In this document: positions 1 through 10,751 of the stretch, in pieces
Numbering within the stretch: position 1 is the first letter of the stretch
Layout: each line of letters starts with the position of its first letter
Source of the DNA: Larix kaempferi
Taxonomy: Eukaryota; Streptophyta; Pinopsida; Pinales; Pinaceae
Length of the DNA: 64,000 nt
Assembly: GCA_027924585.1 (NCBI GenBank)
Contig: BSBM01000600.1
Span: forward strand, 15,249,001-15,313,000
Direction: 5' to 3'
Translations under genes and position numbers: made by a program
Notes under the pieces: model-generated
What the model saw: the letters and a program-made list of their open reading frames with translations, nothing else
Told to the model about the DNA's origin: nothing
Databases searched by the model: none

Positions 1-1
1 A

Positions 2-3000
2 CAAAAGCTGAGGGATGCTGAGCTAAATATTGATCGACTACTACACTGCAGAGGCTTGGGTTATCTGGATGAAGTGCAGAAAGGTGAGCTGTTGGAGTGG
101 GAATGCTGCAGAAATGTGATTCTGTCTGAAAGAGAAGAGATGTGGAGAATGAAGAGCAGGGCGCTCTGGCTACAGTGTGGGGACGAGAACACAAAATTTT
201 TTCAAGCCTATGCAAAGGGGAGAAAAGCTACTAACTCTATTTGGGAACTATCCTCTGCTGAAGGGGAACAGGTCTCCAGCTTTGATGGTTTGGCTGATAT
301 GGGAGTACGACACTTTGGAGAATTATTCACAGCACAACCTGGGGCCTCTATCGCTGAGGTAATTCGAATGGCTCAGCTCTTCCCTCGTTTTGTGGGAGAG
401 GAGGAGAACATTATGTTAATGGCAGAGGTGCTGCCGGATGAGCTTTCGCAGGTTATGCACTCCTTCCAGAAAGATAAGAGTCCGGGGCCTGATGGGTGGC
501 CTATAGAATTTTTTTTGGGTTTCTTTGATTTGTTCGGGGAAGAACTATTGAACGTGGTGGAAGAATCTAGAAAGGCTGGATTTGTACATGGACCCTTCAA
601 TTCGACCTTTTTAGCTCTCATACCTAAAACGGACAAGCCTGAAAGCTTTGATGAATTCAGACCTATTTCTCTCTGCAACTGCATCTATAAGATTATTTCA
701 AAGGTTATGGCGAGGAGACTCAAGATTATCCTGTCTCAGAATATTTCTAGTGAACAGTTTGGGTTCTTGGAAGGACGGCAAATTCACGAGGCCATTGGAG
801 TCGCACAGGAAGGAATACACATTATGAAGGTGCAGAAGCAGAAGGGTGCTGTGATCAAAATTGATCTCTCCAAAGCATTTGATCAGGTTAGTTGGCTATA
901 TATCCGTTTGCTTCTCACACACCTGGGCTTCTGCTATGAATTTATACGATGGATTATGGCCTGCATCACCACGGTGAGCTTTGCTGTACTGATAAACGGT
1001 TCAGCGAGTCCATTCTTTCACGCTGGCAGGGGCCTACGACAAGGATGCCCACTGTCACCGCTATTATTTCTCCTTGTAGCTGAAGGCCTCAGTCGATTTC
1101 TTTTGAAAGCAAAAGCTGATGGTTCTTTTCGTGGCATTTCCATCTCACAGGTTTTGTATATTACACATCTCCTTTTCGTTGATGACATTCTGATATTTTG
1201 TGATGGATCGAGACAGGATATCGACAAGGTAGCTGAAGGTCTCAATTTGCTGCAAGAGGCAGCGGGTATGTTAGTTAACATTGATAAATCAACGATCACA
1301 TGCTCGCATCTAAACGAGATGGAGATTCACAGATTGGCTATGAGACTACCCTACAGGACTTTTGATATTGATGCTGGTTTAAAGTACCTTGGCTTTCACT
1401 TGAAACCGAATGCATATTTGAAAGCTGACTGGCACTGGCTAATTGCTAAATTAGAACAGAGACTTAGTGGATGGAGTCATAAATGGCTTTCGAGGGCAGG
1501 GAGGCTGGTTTTGGTTAAATCAGTTTTGGAAGCGATTCCTGTGTATTGGATGTCACTCGCTTGGATTCCCAAAGGAGTCTTGGAGATGATCCGGCGGTTG
1601 TGTTTTGCCTTTCTTTGGAAGGGTAAGGGTGATAACCGTGCTTTGGTGTGGGTCAGATGGGATAAGATCGCGGTCCCCAAAGCACTGGGAGGCTGGAGCC
1701 TAAAGAATATTTTCCTTTTTGCTAAAGCCTTGGGGGCTAAGGTGGCATGGCGTATCATACAAACTCAGAGTCTCTGGACTAGAGTGGTGTACCATAAATA
1801 TATTGCTCCATTAACTCTTCTCGATTGGATTAGGCAGGGCAATAAGACGCGGGCAAATTGCTCTTTGGTCTGGAAAGCGGTGGTGCAGCATTTTCATCTG
1901 ATTGGGTCTGGATTAGTGTGGAGAATCGGCAATGGGAGATTCACTCGTATTGGACTGGATCCTTGGGTAGGCTGTAGAGGTGGACATGTCCTACCGGCGG
2001 CCTTAAGGAATTTTCTGGCAGCTAGAGGTTGTCACTTTCTGGCTGATATTGAACAACCGGGATCATCCACTCTATGGCAACAGGGGTGGATCTCTGCACA
2101 GCATCTTGAGATTCCAGATGACTTGCTTGGAGCTTGGGAGAATTATATTCTGAATTTAAGATACACTAATATTCGCCTAACAAATCGGATTGATGAACTT
2201 ATCTGGGAACACCATCCATCTAGTAAATACACCCCTAAACATGGATATATTCAGCTGAATGTGAATATACATAACAGGGATTTGGTGTGGTGGTGGAAAC
2301 ATCTGTGGACACTAAAGTGCCCGGGGAAAGCAAAACTACTCACTTGGGCAATATTGGAAAATAAGGCACCGACATGGGACATTCTGCAGAAGCGATTCAC
2401 CCAGGGGCCGGGGATCTGTCCTCTTTGTAGGGAAGCGGAAGAGACAAATTCACATTTATTTGTTCACTGTAGTTTTACTCAAGCTGTATGGGCCGACACT
2501 TGCAAACACCTGGCGCTCAATGTGAGTTGGTGGGGAGTGGACTTTCCTGACGCCTTTCAACTGTGGTGGACATATCTCAAGCATTCAACGTTTCGGGCTG
2601 TCCCCTGTATTCTCGCCTGGGGCATATGGATCACTCGAAACAAGATCATATTTCAGGATTGTCGGGTCCCTTTGGAGCAGGTTGTGGCACAAGTGGTGGC
2701 TGTTATTCTACACTACAAGTCATCCATCAAAGCGATTAGCATCAGACCTGTGATCATGGAATTAATAGATAAATCCATGCCGTGGGCTTATTTTGATGGC
2801 TCATCTATTAACCACCAATCGGTGTGTGGTGGAGGTGGTGTTCTTCACAAATCAGAGTCCCATTATTTTCATATAATGGCTGGTTTGGGGAGTGGTTCAA
2901 ATAACTACGCTGAACTTATGTCACTTAAGCTACTGATGCTTTTCGCACTTGAACAAGGTTGTTTAACACTCCAGATTTTTGGAGACTATCTAATTGTTAT

Positions 3001-3265
3001 TGAATGGGCCAAGGAGATTACACAATGTCATGTGATGATACTCTCACCAATATTGGAGGAGGTATTACGGTTAAAACAGGCTTTTAACTGCATTACATTC
3101 ACTCATGTCTACAGGGAGCGAAATGGGATGGCTGACCTGCTATCTAAAGAAGCTCAATCTTTGACTTTTGGCACATGGAGGATCACGATTCATTCCACCG
3201 AAGGCATCTACAGCTATATACACAGGCCTTTCTTTGGGGACATTGTGGACCGTATGGAGAATTAG
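2..3265 (+). CDS. LINE ORF2 (RT, zinc finger, RNase H), 5' end outside window
   Basis: This is the C-terminal part of a plant L1-type LINE ORF2 polyprotein, which nicks target DNA and copies its own RNA into the break. The frame is open from the first complete codon to TAG at 3265, with no internal stop, so the endonuclease lies outside the window. RT landmarks are GPDGWPIEFF near 490, IDLSKAFD near 862-888, RGLRQGCPLSPLLF near 1030-1070 and the catalytic FVDD at 1175-1186. A zf-RVT region follows, with ICPLC...H...C near 2413-2470. RNase H residues are visible as YFDGSS (about 2789), YAEL (about 2910), FGDY (about 2980) and MADLLSKE (about 3130). All four acidic positions are present, although the usual GDS is GDY here. 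The long open frame suggests a relatively young copy. Its 3' UTR is split by the Copia insertion at 3723. Confidence 0.93.
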   Translation, partial: QKLRDAELNIDRLLHCRGLGYLDEVQKGELLEWECCRNVILSEREEMWRMKSRALWLQCGDENTKFFQAYAKGRKATNSIWELSSAEGEQVSSFDGLADMGVRHFGELFTAQPGASIAEVIRMAQLFPRFVGEEENIMLMAEVLPDELSQVMHSFQKDKSPGPDGWPIEFFLGFFDLFGEELLNVVEESRKAGFVHGPFNSTFLALIPKTDKPESFDEFRPISLCNCIYKIISKVMARRLKIILSQNISSEQFGFLEGRQIHEAIGVAQEGIHIMKVQKQKGAVIKIDLSKAFDQVSWLYIRLLLTHLGFCYEFIRWIMACITTVSFAVLINGSASPFFHAGRGLRQGCPLSPLLFLLVAEGLSRFLLKAKADGSFRGISISQVLYITHLLFVDDILIFCDGSRQDIDKVAEGLNLLQEAAGMLVNIDKSTITCSHLNEMEIHRLAMRLPYRTFDIDAGLKYLGFHLKPNAYLKADWHWLIAKLEQRLSGWSHKWLSRAGRLVLVKSVLEAIPVYWMSLAWIPKGVLEMIRRLCFAFLWKGKGDNRALVWVRWDKIAVPKALGGWSLKNIFLFAKALGAKVAWRIIQTQSLWTRVVYHKYIAPLTLLDWIRQGNKTRANCSLVWKAVVQHFHLIGSGLVWRIGNGRFTRIGLDPWVGCRGGHVLPAALRNFLAARGCHFLADIEQPGSSTLWQQGWISAQHLEIPDDLLGAWENYILNLRYTNIRLTNRIDELIWEHHPSSKYTPKHGYIQLNVNIHNRDLVWWWKHLWTLKCPGKAKLLTWAILENKAPTWDILQKRFTQGPGICPLCREAEETNSHLFVHCSFTQAVWADTCKHLALNVSWWGVDFPDAFQLWWTYLKHSTFRAVPCILAWGIWITRNKIIFQDCRVPLEQVVAQVVAVILHYKSSIKAISIRPVIMELIDKSMPWAYFDGSSINHQSVCGGGGVLHKSESHYFHIMAGLGSGSNNYAELMSLKLLMLFALEQGCLTLQIFGDYLIVIEWAKEITQCHVMILSPILEEVLRLKQAFNCITFTHVYRERNGMADLLSKEAQSLTFGTWRITIHSTEGIYSYIHRPFFGDIVDRMEN

Positions 3266-3722
3266 AACAACTTTTTAATACTGTGCTGCTTATCGACAGT
3301 ATGGACAGAATTTTAATTTCTGCTGATTGGATACATTTTTTGAGACAGTGATATATGTCGCGTGTGGACTGTATCGAGCTGCTCGAGCTGTATTGGATAC
3401 ATTTTTTGGATAGACATACATTGTGGACTGTACCGAACAGAAATATTTCTGCTGATTGGCTACTTTGTGAGATAGATTTGCTGCTTATTGGCTGTATGGA
3501 CCGAATATTAATTTGCTGATTGGATACTTTTGAGACAGTGATATGTCGATTAACAGAATAACACAGATACAGTGTGGACTATATCGAGCTGTAGACATTA
3601 ACACAGATACATTGGACTGTATCGAGGGACAGAATTATTTCTGCTGATTGGTTCAGATTTATGACATATGTTTGCTATGTAAGGGACAATTGACAGTCAT
3701 ATTCATCTATGACTGTCATATG
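3266..3722 (+). repeat. LINE 3' UTR with degenerate internal repeats
   Basis: No ORF is present. The stretch is built from imperfect copies of a few phrases, such as TGCTGATTGG followed by ATACATTTTT, GAGACAGTGATAT and GTGGACTGTATCGAGCTG, recurring at irregular 60-170 bp intervals. The same style of phrase (GGTGGACTGTTTGGACAGTC) resumes beyond the Copia at about 11318, which shows that both pieces belong to one LINE tail. Confidence 0.7.
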
Positions 3723-4274
3723 TGTTAAGATTTAATATGCTAAGACATAAAATAGCAGCATTACATTCCATTTCACAATAATAGCATATATAGGATCACT
3801 GAAGAAACAACAAGCACAGCATAAACACAAGAGACAGAGATTTATCCTGGGAAACCCTCATGGGGTAGAAAACCCAGCAAAGCTTCCTCAATATAGATGA
3901 CCAGCAATATACAAAGATGAAACCCTGAGACATGATCCCCTCCTCCACAATAGCAGACCTCTCCTCCACAAGTGCGCTATCCTCAAGTGAGTGAGTGTAT
4001 CAAATGAGGAACACACCTCCTCTATTTATACACTACTCTGATATGTATTTTACACAAGTACATGTAGGCTCGTATTTAACCATTAGGTTAAATACCCCAT
4101 TATAACTAACTGGGCCGACCCCCACATGGTGGGTCTAATAACCCTAGTTACCACACCCAACTCGGAGGAATAAACATCTCCGGATTTATAGTATAATCAC
4201 ATCGGAGGTATGGAACATCTCCGGAATAAATAATATACAAATATAATATTCTTTGAAGTTATAATATTTCAACA
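3723..4274 (-). repeat. Copia 3' LTR
   Basis: On the plus strand it starts TGTTAAGATT and ends ATTTCAACA. It is 552 bp, the same length as the other copy at 10752-11303. The four differences are single-base changes at about 3744, 3802, 3937 and 4114. It lies downstream in element orientation because the PPT abuts it at 4275. Confidence 0.95.
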
Positions 4275-4283
4275 CTCCCCCTT
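4275..4283 (-). promoter_or_regulatory. Polypurine tract of the Copia element
   Basis: Read on the minus strand, AAGGGGGAG sits directly against the TGTTGAAAT start of the 3' LTR. This is the expected primer site for plus-strand DNA synthesis, and it fixes the orientation of the element. Confidence 0.85.
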
Positions 4284-4496
4284 AACGAGAAGGATATTAT
4301 AACAGTATCTGCACGAGCAAGGAGTCATCAACATCATACATGATACATCTATAAATCATTGGAAGCTTTCTCAACATCATCAGTAACTCAAGCAGTTACT
4401 GGAACATCTTCAATACTGGAACATCAACATCTTCAGTACTGAGTCTTTATCTTCTGCAGCACTCGAACAGCTACAACAACATCAACATCTGGATCC

Positions 4497-4727
4497 TCAC
4501 GATCATCAGTATCGTCATCTCACGATCATCAGCATCGTCATCACACGATCATCAGCATCGTCATCACACGATCATCAGCATCGTCATCTCACGATCATCA
4601 GCATCGTCATCACACGATCATCAGCATCGTCATCTCACGATCATCAACATCGTCATCACACGATCATCAGCATCGTCATCACACGATCATCAGTATCGTC
4701 ATCACACGATCGTCAGCATCGTCATCA
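4497..4727. repeat. Tandem array of a 23-bp unit, 10 copies
   Basis: The unit reads roughly CACACGATCATCAGCATCGT plus CAT, with CTC/CAC variants at its start. Within each unit ACGAT and ATCGT are complementary around a 7-base loop, so every copy can form a small hairpin. There are no unique spacers. It lies in the 3' untranslated part of the Copia element. Confidence 0.9.
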
Positions 4728-4732
4728 ACACA

Positions 4733-5104
4733 GGTATCCATAACAATACAAGTATCCACATCATTAGTACAAGTATTCATGCCAATACAAGTATACATAT
4801 CATCAATACAAGTATCCATACTGATACAAGTAATCATGTCATCAATACATGTATCCTACCGATACAAGTAACCACATCATCAATACAGGTATCCATACCG
4901 ATACAAGTAACCACGTCATTAATACTAGTATCCTACCGATACAAGTAACCACATCATCAATACAAGTATCCTACCGATACAAGTAACCACATCATCAATA
5001 CAAGTATCCTACCGATACAAGTAACCACATCATCAATACAAGTATCCTACCGATACAAGTAACCACATCATCAATACAAGTATCCTACCGATACAAGTAA
5101 CCAC
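4733..5104. repeat. Tandem array of a ~38-bp unit, about 10 copies
   Basis: The unit contains CATCAATACAAGTATCC followed by TACCGATACAAGTAACCA. Copies nearest the RNase H side (about 4940-5100) are almost identical, while copies near 4740-4860 are degenerate, so recent amplification is concentrated on one side. Confidence 0.88.
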
Positions 5105-5112
5105 AAAAAAAA

Positions 5113-5690
5113 ATTCACTTTCTCGGAGACCATTCGTCTACGGATCAATTCAGGGACCAAAGTCCGGGGATGATACAATCCCCACTTCTCGGAGACCACA
5201 CGTCTATGGATCAATTCAGGGACCAAAGTCCGGGGATGATACAATCCCCACTTCTCAGAGACCACACGTCTACGGATCAATTCAGGGACCGAAGTCCGGG
5301 GATGATACAATCCCCACTTCTCGGAGACCACACGTCTACGGATCAATTCAGGGACCGAAGTCCGGGGATGATACAATCCCCACTTCTCGGAGACCACATG
5401 TCTATGGATCAATTCAGGGACCGAAGTCCGGGGATGATACAATCCCCACTTCTCGGAGACCACACGTCTACGGATCAATTCAGGGACTGAAGTCCGAGGA
5501 TGATACAATCCCCACTTCTCGGAGACCACACGTCTACGGATCAATTCAGGGACCGAAGTCCGGGGATGATACAATCCCCACTTCTCGGAGACCACACGTC
5601 TACGGATCAATTCAGGGACCGAAGTCCGGGGATGATACAATCCCCACTTCTCGGAGACCATACGTCTACGGCTCTCTTTAGGACTGAAAG
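5113..5690. repeat. Tandem array of a 66-bp unit, about 9 copies
   Basis: Each unit carries CTCGGAGACCACACGTCTAC, then GGATCAATTCAGGGACCGAA, then GTCCGGGGATGATACAATCC. The period is a multiple of three and stop-free in several frames, so long spurious ORFs appear on both strands. Copies differ by scattered single substitutions. The last unit grades into the related 87-bp array. Confidence 0.9.
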
Positions 5691-6435
5691 TCCAGGGATG
5701 ATCCAATCCCCTCAACTGTCCACTAAGGACTTCATTCTCGGAGACCTCACGTCTACGGCTCTCTTTAGGACTGAAAGTCCAGGGATGATCCAATCCCCTC
5801 AACTATCCGCTAAGGACTTCATTCTCGGAGACCTCACATCTACATCTCTCTTTAGGACTGAAAGTCCAGGGATGACCTAATCCCCTCAACTGTCCACTAA
5901 GGACTTCATTCTCGGAGACCTCACGTCTACGGCTCTCTTTAGGACTGAAAGTCCAGGGATGATCCAATCCCCTCAACTATCCACTAAGGACTTCATTCTC
6001 GGAGACCTCACGTCTACGGCTCTCTTTAGGACTAAAAGTCCAGGGATGATTCAATCCCCTCAACTGTCCACTAAGGACTTCATTCTCGGAGACCTCACGT
6101 CTACGGCTCTCTTTAGGACTGAAAGTCCAGGGATGATCCAATCCCCTCAACTGTCCACTAAGGACTTCATTCTCGGAGACCTCACGTCTACGGCTCTCTT
6201 TAGGACTGAAAGTCCAGGGATGATTCAATCCCCTCAACTGTCCACTAAGGACTTCATTCTCGGAGACCTCACGTCTACGGCTCAATTCAGGGACCAAGGT
6301 CCAGGGATGATACAATCCCTATCTGTCCACTAAGGACTTCATTTTCGGAGACCATACGTCTACGGATCAATTCAGGAACTGAAGTCCAGGGATGATACAA
6401 TCCCTCTTCTTTCTCGGAGACACCTGTCTACGGCT
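5655..6435. repeat. Tandem array of an 87-bp unit related to the 66-bp unit, about 8 copies
   Basis: The unit is a relative of the 66-bp repeat with CTCTCTTTAGGACTGAAAG replacing one segment and an extra 21 bp including CCACTAAGGACTTC. After about 6280 it reverts to copies resembling the 66-bp type. The two families alternating in one array points to unequal exchange or slippage within a single lineage. Confidence 0.88.
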
Positions 6436-6475
6436 CACTTTAGAACAAGTGTTCAAGGATGATACAATCCTCACA

Positions 6476-6700
6476 TGTATTCTCATCAATACAAGTACAA
6501 GTATCCTCAACCATACAAGTACATTAATCAATACATGTATCATCAAAAGTATGTATTCTTACCAATACATCTTATCATCAAAAGCATGTATTCTCACCAA
6601 TACATCTATCATCAAAAGCATGTATTCTTACTAATACATATAACATCAAAAGCATGTATAAGTAAAACTAAGTATTCTAAGTATACGAGTCCTAAATCTA
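6476..6700. repeat. Degenerate ~30-bp tandem repeats
   Basis: Copies of CATCAAAAGCATGTATTCT with CACCAATACAT recur three to four times, flanked by ATACAAGTA phrases like those in the 38-bp array. This is the array closest to the Copia coding relic. Confidence 0.65.
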
Positions 6701-6790
6701 AATATTTCTAAGTATCTAGGTGTAGAGAACAGGTTACCTCATCATTGACCTTCTTGTTCGATGAGACAATCTTCATCATCAGTGACTATA

Positions 6791-7690
6791 CTACTCCCCC
6801 TTTCGAGGAGGGTCCTTTTGAGCTACACCAAGCTTGTCTCGAAAGTATTCAAATTTCACTCGAGACAGAGGCTTGGTTAGTATGTTGGTAACTTCTTCAC
6901 TTGAGGTAGAGGTTTGGTTAGTACATCGGTAACCTGTTACAAATTCAAACTTTATAGTTCCTTTCTGTGACATATCTTGTTAGATCCCTATGATCTTTGA
7001 CTTATCATGGAACACTGGATTCTATGTCATCTTGATACAACTCTATTTGTCACATAGGATCACAGTTGGTTCTATCTCTAAGTCAAGCAATCCTAAAGCC
7101 AAACTTCTTCACAACTAGGAGAGCAAGCAGCCATATATTCTGCTTGTGCTGAGAGCCACACTAGACTGCTTCCAGTTAAACCACGAGATCATGGCTAATC
7201 CCAGACAATAACATCCTCTCGATGTGTTCTTCCTGTCTGATACACTTCCTGCCCAATCAGAATCTGAATAACCATCTGAAGTCATGATCTTCAAGATAGC
7301 GTAGATCAAATTCTATCGTGTCCTTTATGTGCCTCATCACATGCTTTGCAACTATCAGGTGAACACATCTAGTTTCCACTAGATACTGACTCAAGGTGTT
7401 CACAACAAAGCATATATCTAATCTAGTATATGTTAGATACATCAATGACCCAATAATTTGACTGTACAGAGTTATATCCACTAACTCTGATGAGTTATCC
7501 CCTAACAGCTTCAAGTTGGAATCCATAAGAGTGGCCATTCCAACACCTCAAGTCATATTTCTCATCATACTTTCCCTGGTTGAGAAATATTTCTTCTGAG
7601 CCTTGCCATACTTCCAGACCTAGGAAGTAAAGCATCAATTTGAGATATTTCATTTTCATTTCTGCATTGAATGATCTTCTGCATATCTAT
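6791..7690 (-). pseudogene. Copia RT C-terminus and RNase H relic
   Basis: On the minus strand, pieces of the end of a Copia polyprotein can be read in order. First is LMLYFLGLEVWQ with IFLNQGKYDEKYD (about 7690-7545). Next come MDSNLKLLGDNSSELVD, IGSLMYLTYTRLDICFVV and YSDSDWAGSVSDRKNTSRG with SVALSTS (7538-7115). Last is ILTKPLSRVKFEYFRDKLGV (about 6890-6800). These match the RNase H domain and the typical ADILTKPL end of plant Copia Pol. The frame is broken by stops and frame changes, the second catalytic stretch (AEY) is lost, and no complete RT core with YVDD is present. It cannot encode a working enzyme. Confidence 0.85.
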
Positions 7691-9594
7691 CTGTGCCATC
7701 TCTCGTTAGATGGGTCTACTGATATGAACCTCAATATCATTCGAACTCTGTGGTGAGTTCCTTCTTGCATCCATGTCATATGTGTATAGAAATCATATTC
7801 AACCTTGTAGCAAAGGTTGAGATCCACATCACCCATGGTGATCATTAAGCTTATCAATTTATTATCGATCCTAGGTACCTATACAGAACCTGATTCACAC
7901 TTCTTCTTTAATTACACCATACTTGGAGCAAATATCTTGTCATGATTCTCTTCCCCTTTCTAAGAGAATCTTCTAGCCATGAGCCTTCTATATTTTGTTT
8001 GATTTGTAAATCTTCTTGTTTGAACATCCACCACTTGTACGGTGTCCATCATTCTTCATGACCTTTCCTACAAATCAAAATTAAGTACATGATTAGTAAT
8101 ACTTCATAATCATCAAATCATATTGACATGATAACCTATTATGCATACAGATATCATTTACATAGTGATGCAACTATTTTGACCAATACTTTGGCACAAC
8201 ACTTTCCCATATCCTGTATGCATACAGTGGCTATCTAGATGCCTTCCATCTCTACCAGAACATACTATCGAGAGTGTGCACAACTCTCAGCATGTCAGCA
8301 AAGAGGTTTCATTCTAGACAAGCAACAATGGAATGTTTGTCCAACTTACCAATCATATGCATATTAGTAGTATACTGTTCAATGTTCTATGAATATTTAC
8401 ACTCAGCATGATATATTATAGGAATACAAATATGCATACAATCTATTACAGGCAATATCATTTACTATTTCAAATAACAACTCAAATACTTATCTTTTAT
8501 GTTTGTGTGGTTGCCTCCCGCTTGATCTTCTGTATGTCTTTTGAACTTCTATTCATTCTGTACCACTGTGCATGCTCAAATGTGCACTAGTGTCATCATC
8601 ATGATCTCATACACAAACATACATTCATTAGTATAATCTCAATGTTATCAAAACATTATAGTTCTAAATAATCTTGAAAATGTATAATCATGATTATAGA
8701 TAATATTCAAGGTTTCAGGGAAGTCTTCCTTTACTTATGCATATTCTTGTTTGATCTAGTTAGTTAAATAATCAACCAAGATAAGAGACATGATATGCAT
8801 AAACCCTTAATTACTAACTTTATGAATAAGCATAACCAATCATACCAAGTATACTTATATAAGGGATCCTAATCACAAGGTAAGATTCTAACATGACATA
8901 GGAAAACATACCTGGATTAGTATACCTGCTTAGTTATGTGCAACATACCTAAACAATCTCTTCATTGATTTAGAGATCCTGAGCTAGAACCTGCATGTCT
9001 CATAGGTTAAGCATAATATAACAAGTTCATACATACCTCGTAAGTAGAACAAAGATTATGGATGAGTCTTTGTATTCATGTGGTCATGGTCATGGAACTT
9101 GATTTGTCTTTTGTGATGTACCTGTATCTTGTTAGCAGACAACATCAACCTCACACAACACCATAATGCATTAGTACAATCATATAGCCCTAATCAATGA
9201 ATGTCTTCGATCATTCACATGCATTCATACTGTTACTAGGGTGATAAGACAATTCTAACATTAATCAAGATTGTACTAATAAATAACATGAAGACAAAAC
9301 ACATTATGAACTTAATCAAGAATCAGATTTCAAGACATACCTGAACCTCCTTAAGTCATACCTGTCGAGACTTCTTGTAGTCTTCTTATGTAAGGCCTTA
9401 GCCTCAACTCCCCCTGAAACTTGATCTGGAGCTTGATTAGGGTTTTCTAGAGAAATTCAATCTTTGACTTTCACACTTCTGAATGGATGAAAGAATATGT
9501 CTTGCTGAGCTGATCAAACTAGCATACTTCAATTTTGGAATTTCCAAAATTTGACCCCTCAAAATTGCCTTTGAAACTTCTGGATCTTCTGGAT

Positions 9595-9920
9595 AGGATC
9601 CCGAACTAGGGTTTGATGAAGCCCACCCTTCTGCCCAAACAAAAGGTTCGATCCAAGGCTCTAAACTCTTATTTTTCTTAGGAGTTTCCAGCCGTGGTTA
9701 CAGACTTCAAAAATTCCAACTTTTGCTGAAGCCCTAATTTTCCATCTTTTCGATCAAAATCCCGAACTGGGGTTTGATCAAGCCCGGTCTTCCACCCAAC
9801 CAAAAAATTTGATCTTGGTCTCTAAATTTCGATTTTCCTGAGTAGCATTCAGCCGTGGACTCCGATTCCAAAAATTCTAACTTTCTCCGAAACCCTAAAT
9901 TCCGGAAGCCATGAATAAAG
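9595..9920. repeat. Tandem duplication, period about 163 bp
   Basis: ATCCCGAACTAGGGTTTGAT near 9597 recurs as ATCCCGAACTGGGGTTTGAT near 9762. In both copies CAGCCGTGG, AAAAATTC and AACCCTAA-type phrases follow in the same order. The copies are clearly diverged. Confidence 0.65.
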
Positions 9921-10040
9921 GTGCTCGAAAAATAATTCTGTTTTGACAGAAATATGCACCTGATTGTTTCTGCTATAACTCTGAAATTTTTGCTCCACAG
10001 GGTCTGAAACCCTTTTTCTGCAGTAGCCTGACCTGTCATC

Positions 10041-10394
10041 TTTCCATCCTGATAGGTCTGACCTCAATTGGATTTTCTGAGAGAGAGTTATGCCAAGTGT
10101 CGCAACGTGACCTGTTTATGGGATAAAACAGTAGAGCGAACTTGTACGGCGTGCCACGTGTCACTGTTTGAACTTCGGCCTCTGAAAACTTTTCCTGAGA
10201 TAGCTCGCGCTGTTATATTTCCATCTTGACAGGTCTGACCTCAATTGGACTCTCTGAGAGAGAGTTATGCCAAGTGTCGCAACGTGACCTGTTTATGGGA
10301 TAAAACAGGAGAGCGAACTTGTACGGCATGCCACGTGTCACTGGTTCATCTTCGGCCTCTGAAAAAGTTTCTTGAGATAGTACAGTCTGTGTAC
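10041..10394. repeat. Tandem duplication, period 177 bp
   Basis: TTTCCATCCTGATAGGTCTG at 10041 and TTTCCATCTTGACAGGTCTG at 10218 begin two copies sharing long identical runs such as GAGAGAGTTATGCCAAGTGT. The pair lies in the 5' leader of the Copia element, close to the PBS. Confidence 0.8.
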
Positions 10395-10739
10395 TACCTG
10401 TCACTTTTTACGAAATTTCATTTGGAGCTTCCTAGCCCAAGTTATGACCTTTTTGCCAAGGTTATCTGATTTTGACTGAGATCTGGAAGAGGCAGAAACC
10501 CTAACTTGTACTGATCATAACTCATAAAGTACAACGAATCTGAGGGTTCCCTTTGGACACAAGGTACATGGGGATGTTATCTTCGACCTGTAAACTTTTC
10601 AAACCCTGAACCTTCGCAGAAATGGATTTATAGCGAAAGTTCCACGAAGACTGGTTTTTGCTATGTAAAACCCTAACCTTCAAATTATCATAAGTAAAGC
10701 AAGTGTCGTAAGTGCCATACCTTGTCTTCCTTCAGGTTA

Positions 10740-10751
10740 GCTCTGATACCA
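10740..10751 (-). promoter_or_regulatory. Copia primer binding site (initiator tRNA-Met type)
   Basis: The minus strand reads TGGTATCAGAGC directly next to the LTR with no spacer. This is the standard plant Copia PBS, complementary to the 3' part of initiator tRNA-Met. Confidence 0.93.

Larger units (their letters stand above)
7691..10739 (-). other. Copia internal leader region without recognisable coding
   Basis: This 3-kb stretch lies between the PBS and the RT relic, where gag, protease and integrase should be. No convincing domain is visible in any frame. The part nearest the PBS (9590-10395) contains two tandem duplications listed separately. It is either a very eroded pol or replacement sequence carried by this non-autonomous family. 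Confidence 0.6.

Noticed and set aside
4497-5104. CRISPR-like appearance of short regular repeats
   Set aside because: The units are contiguous with no unique spacers and lie inside a plant retrotransposon.
5071-6333. Long ORFs on both strands (for example 5071-5802 minus)
   Set aside because: They arise from 66- and 87-bp tandem units whose length is a multiple of three; no protein family resemblance.
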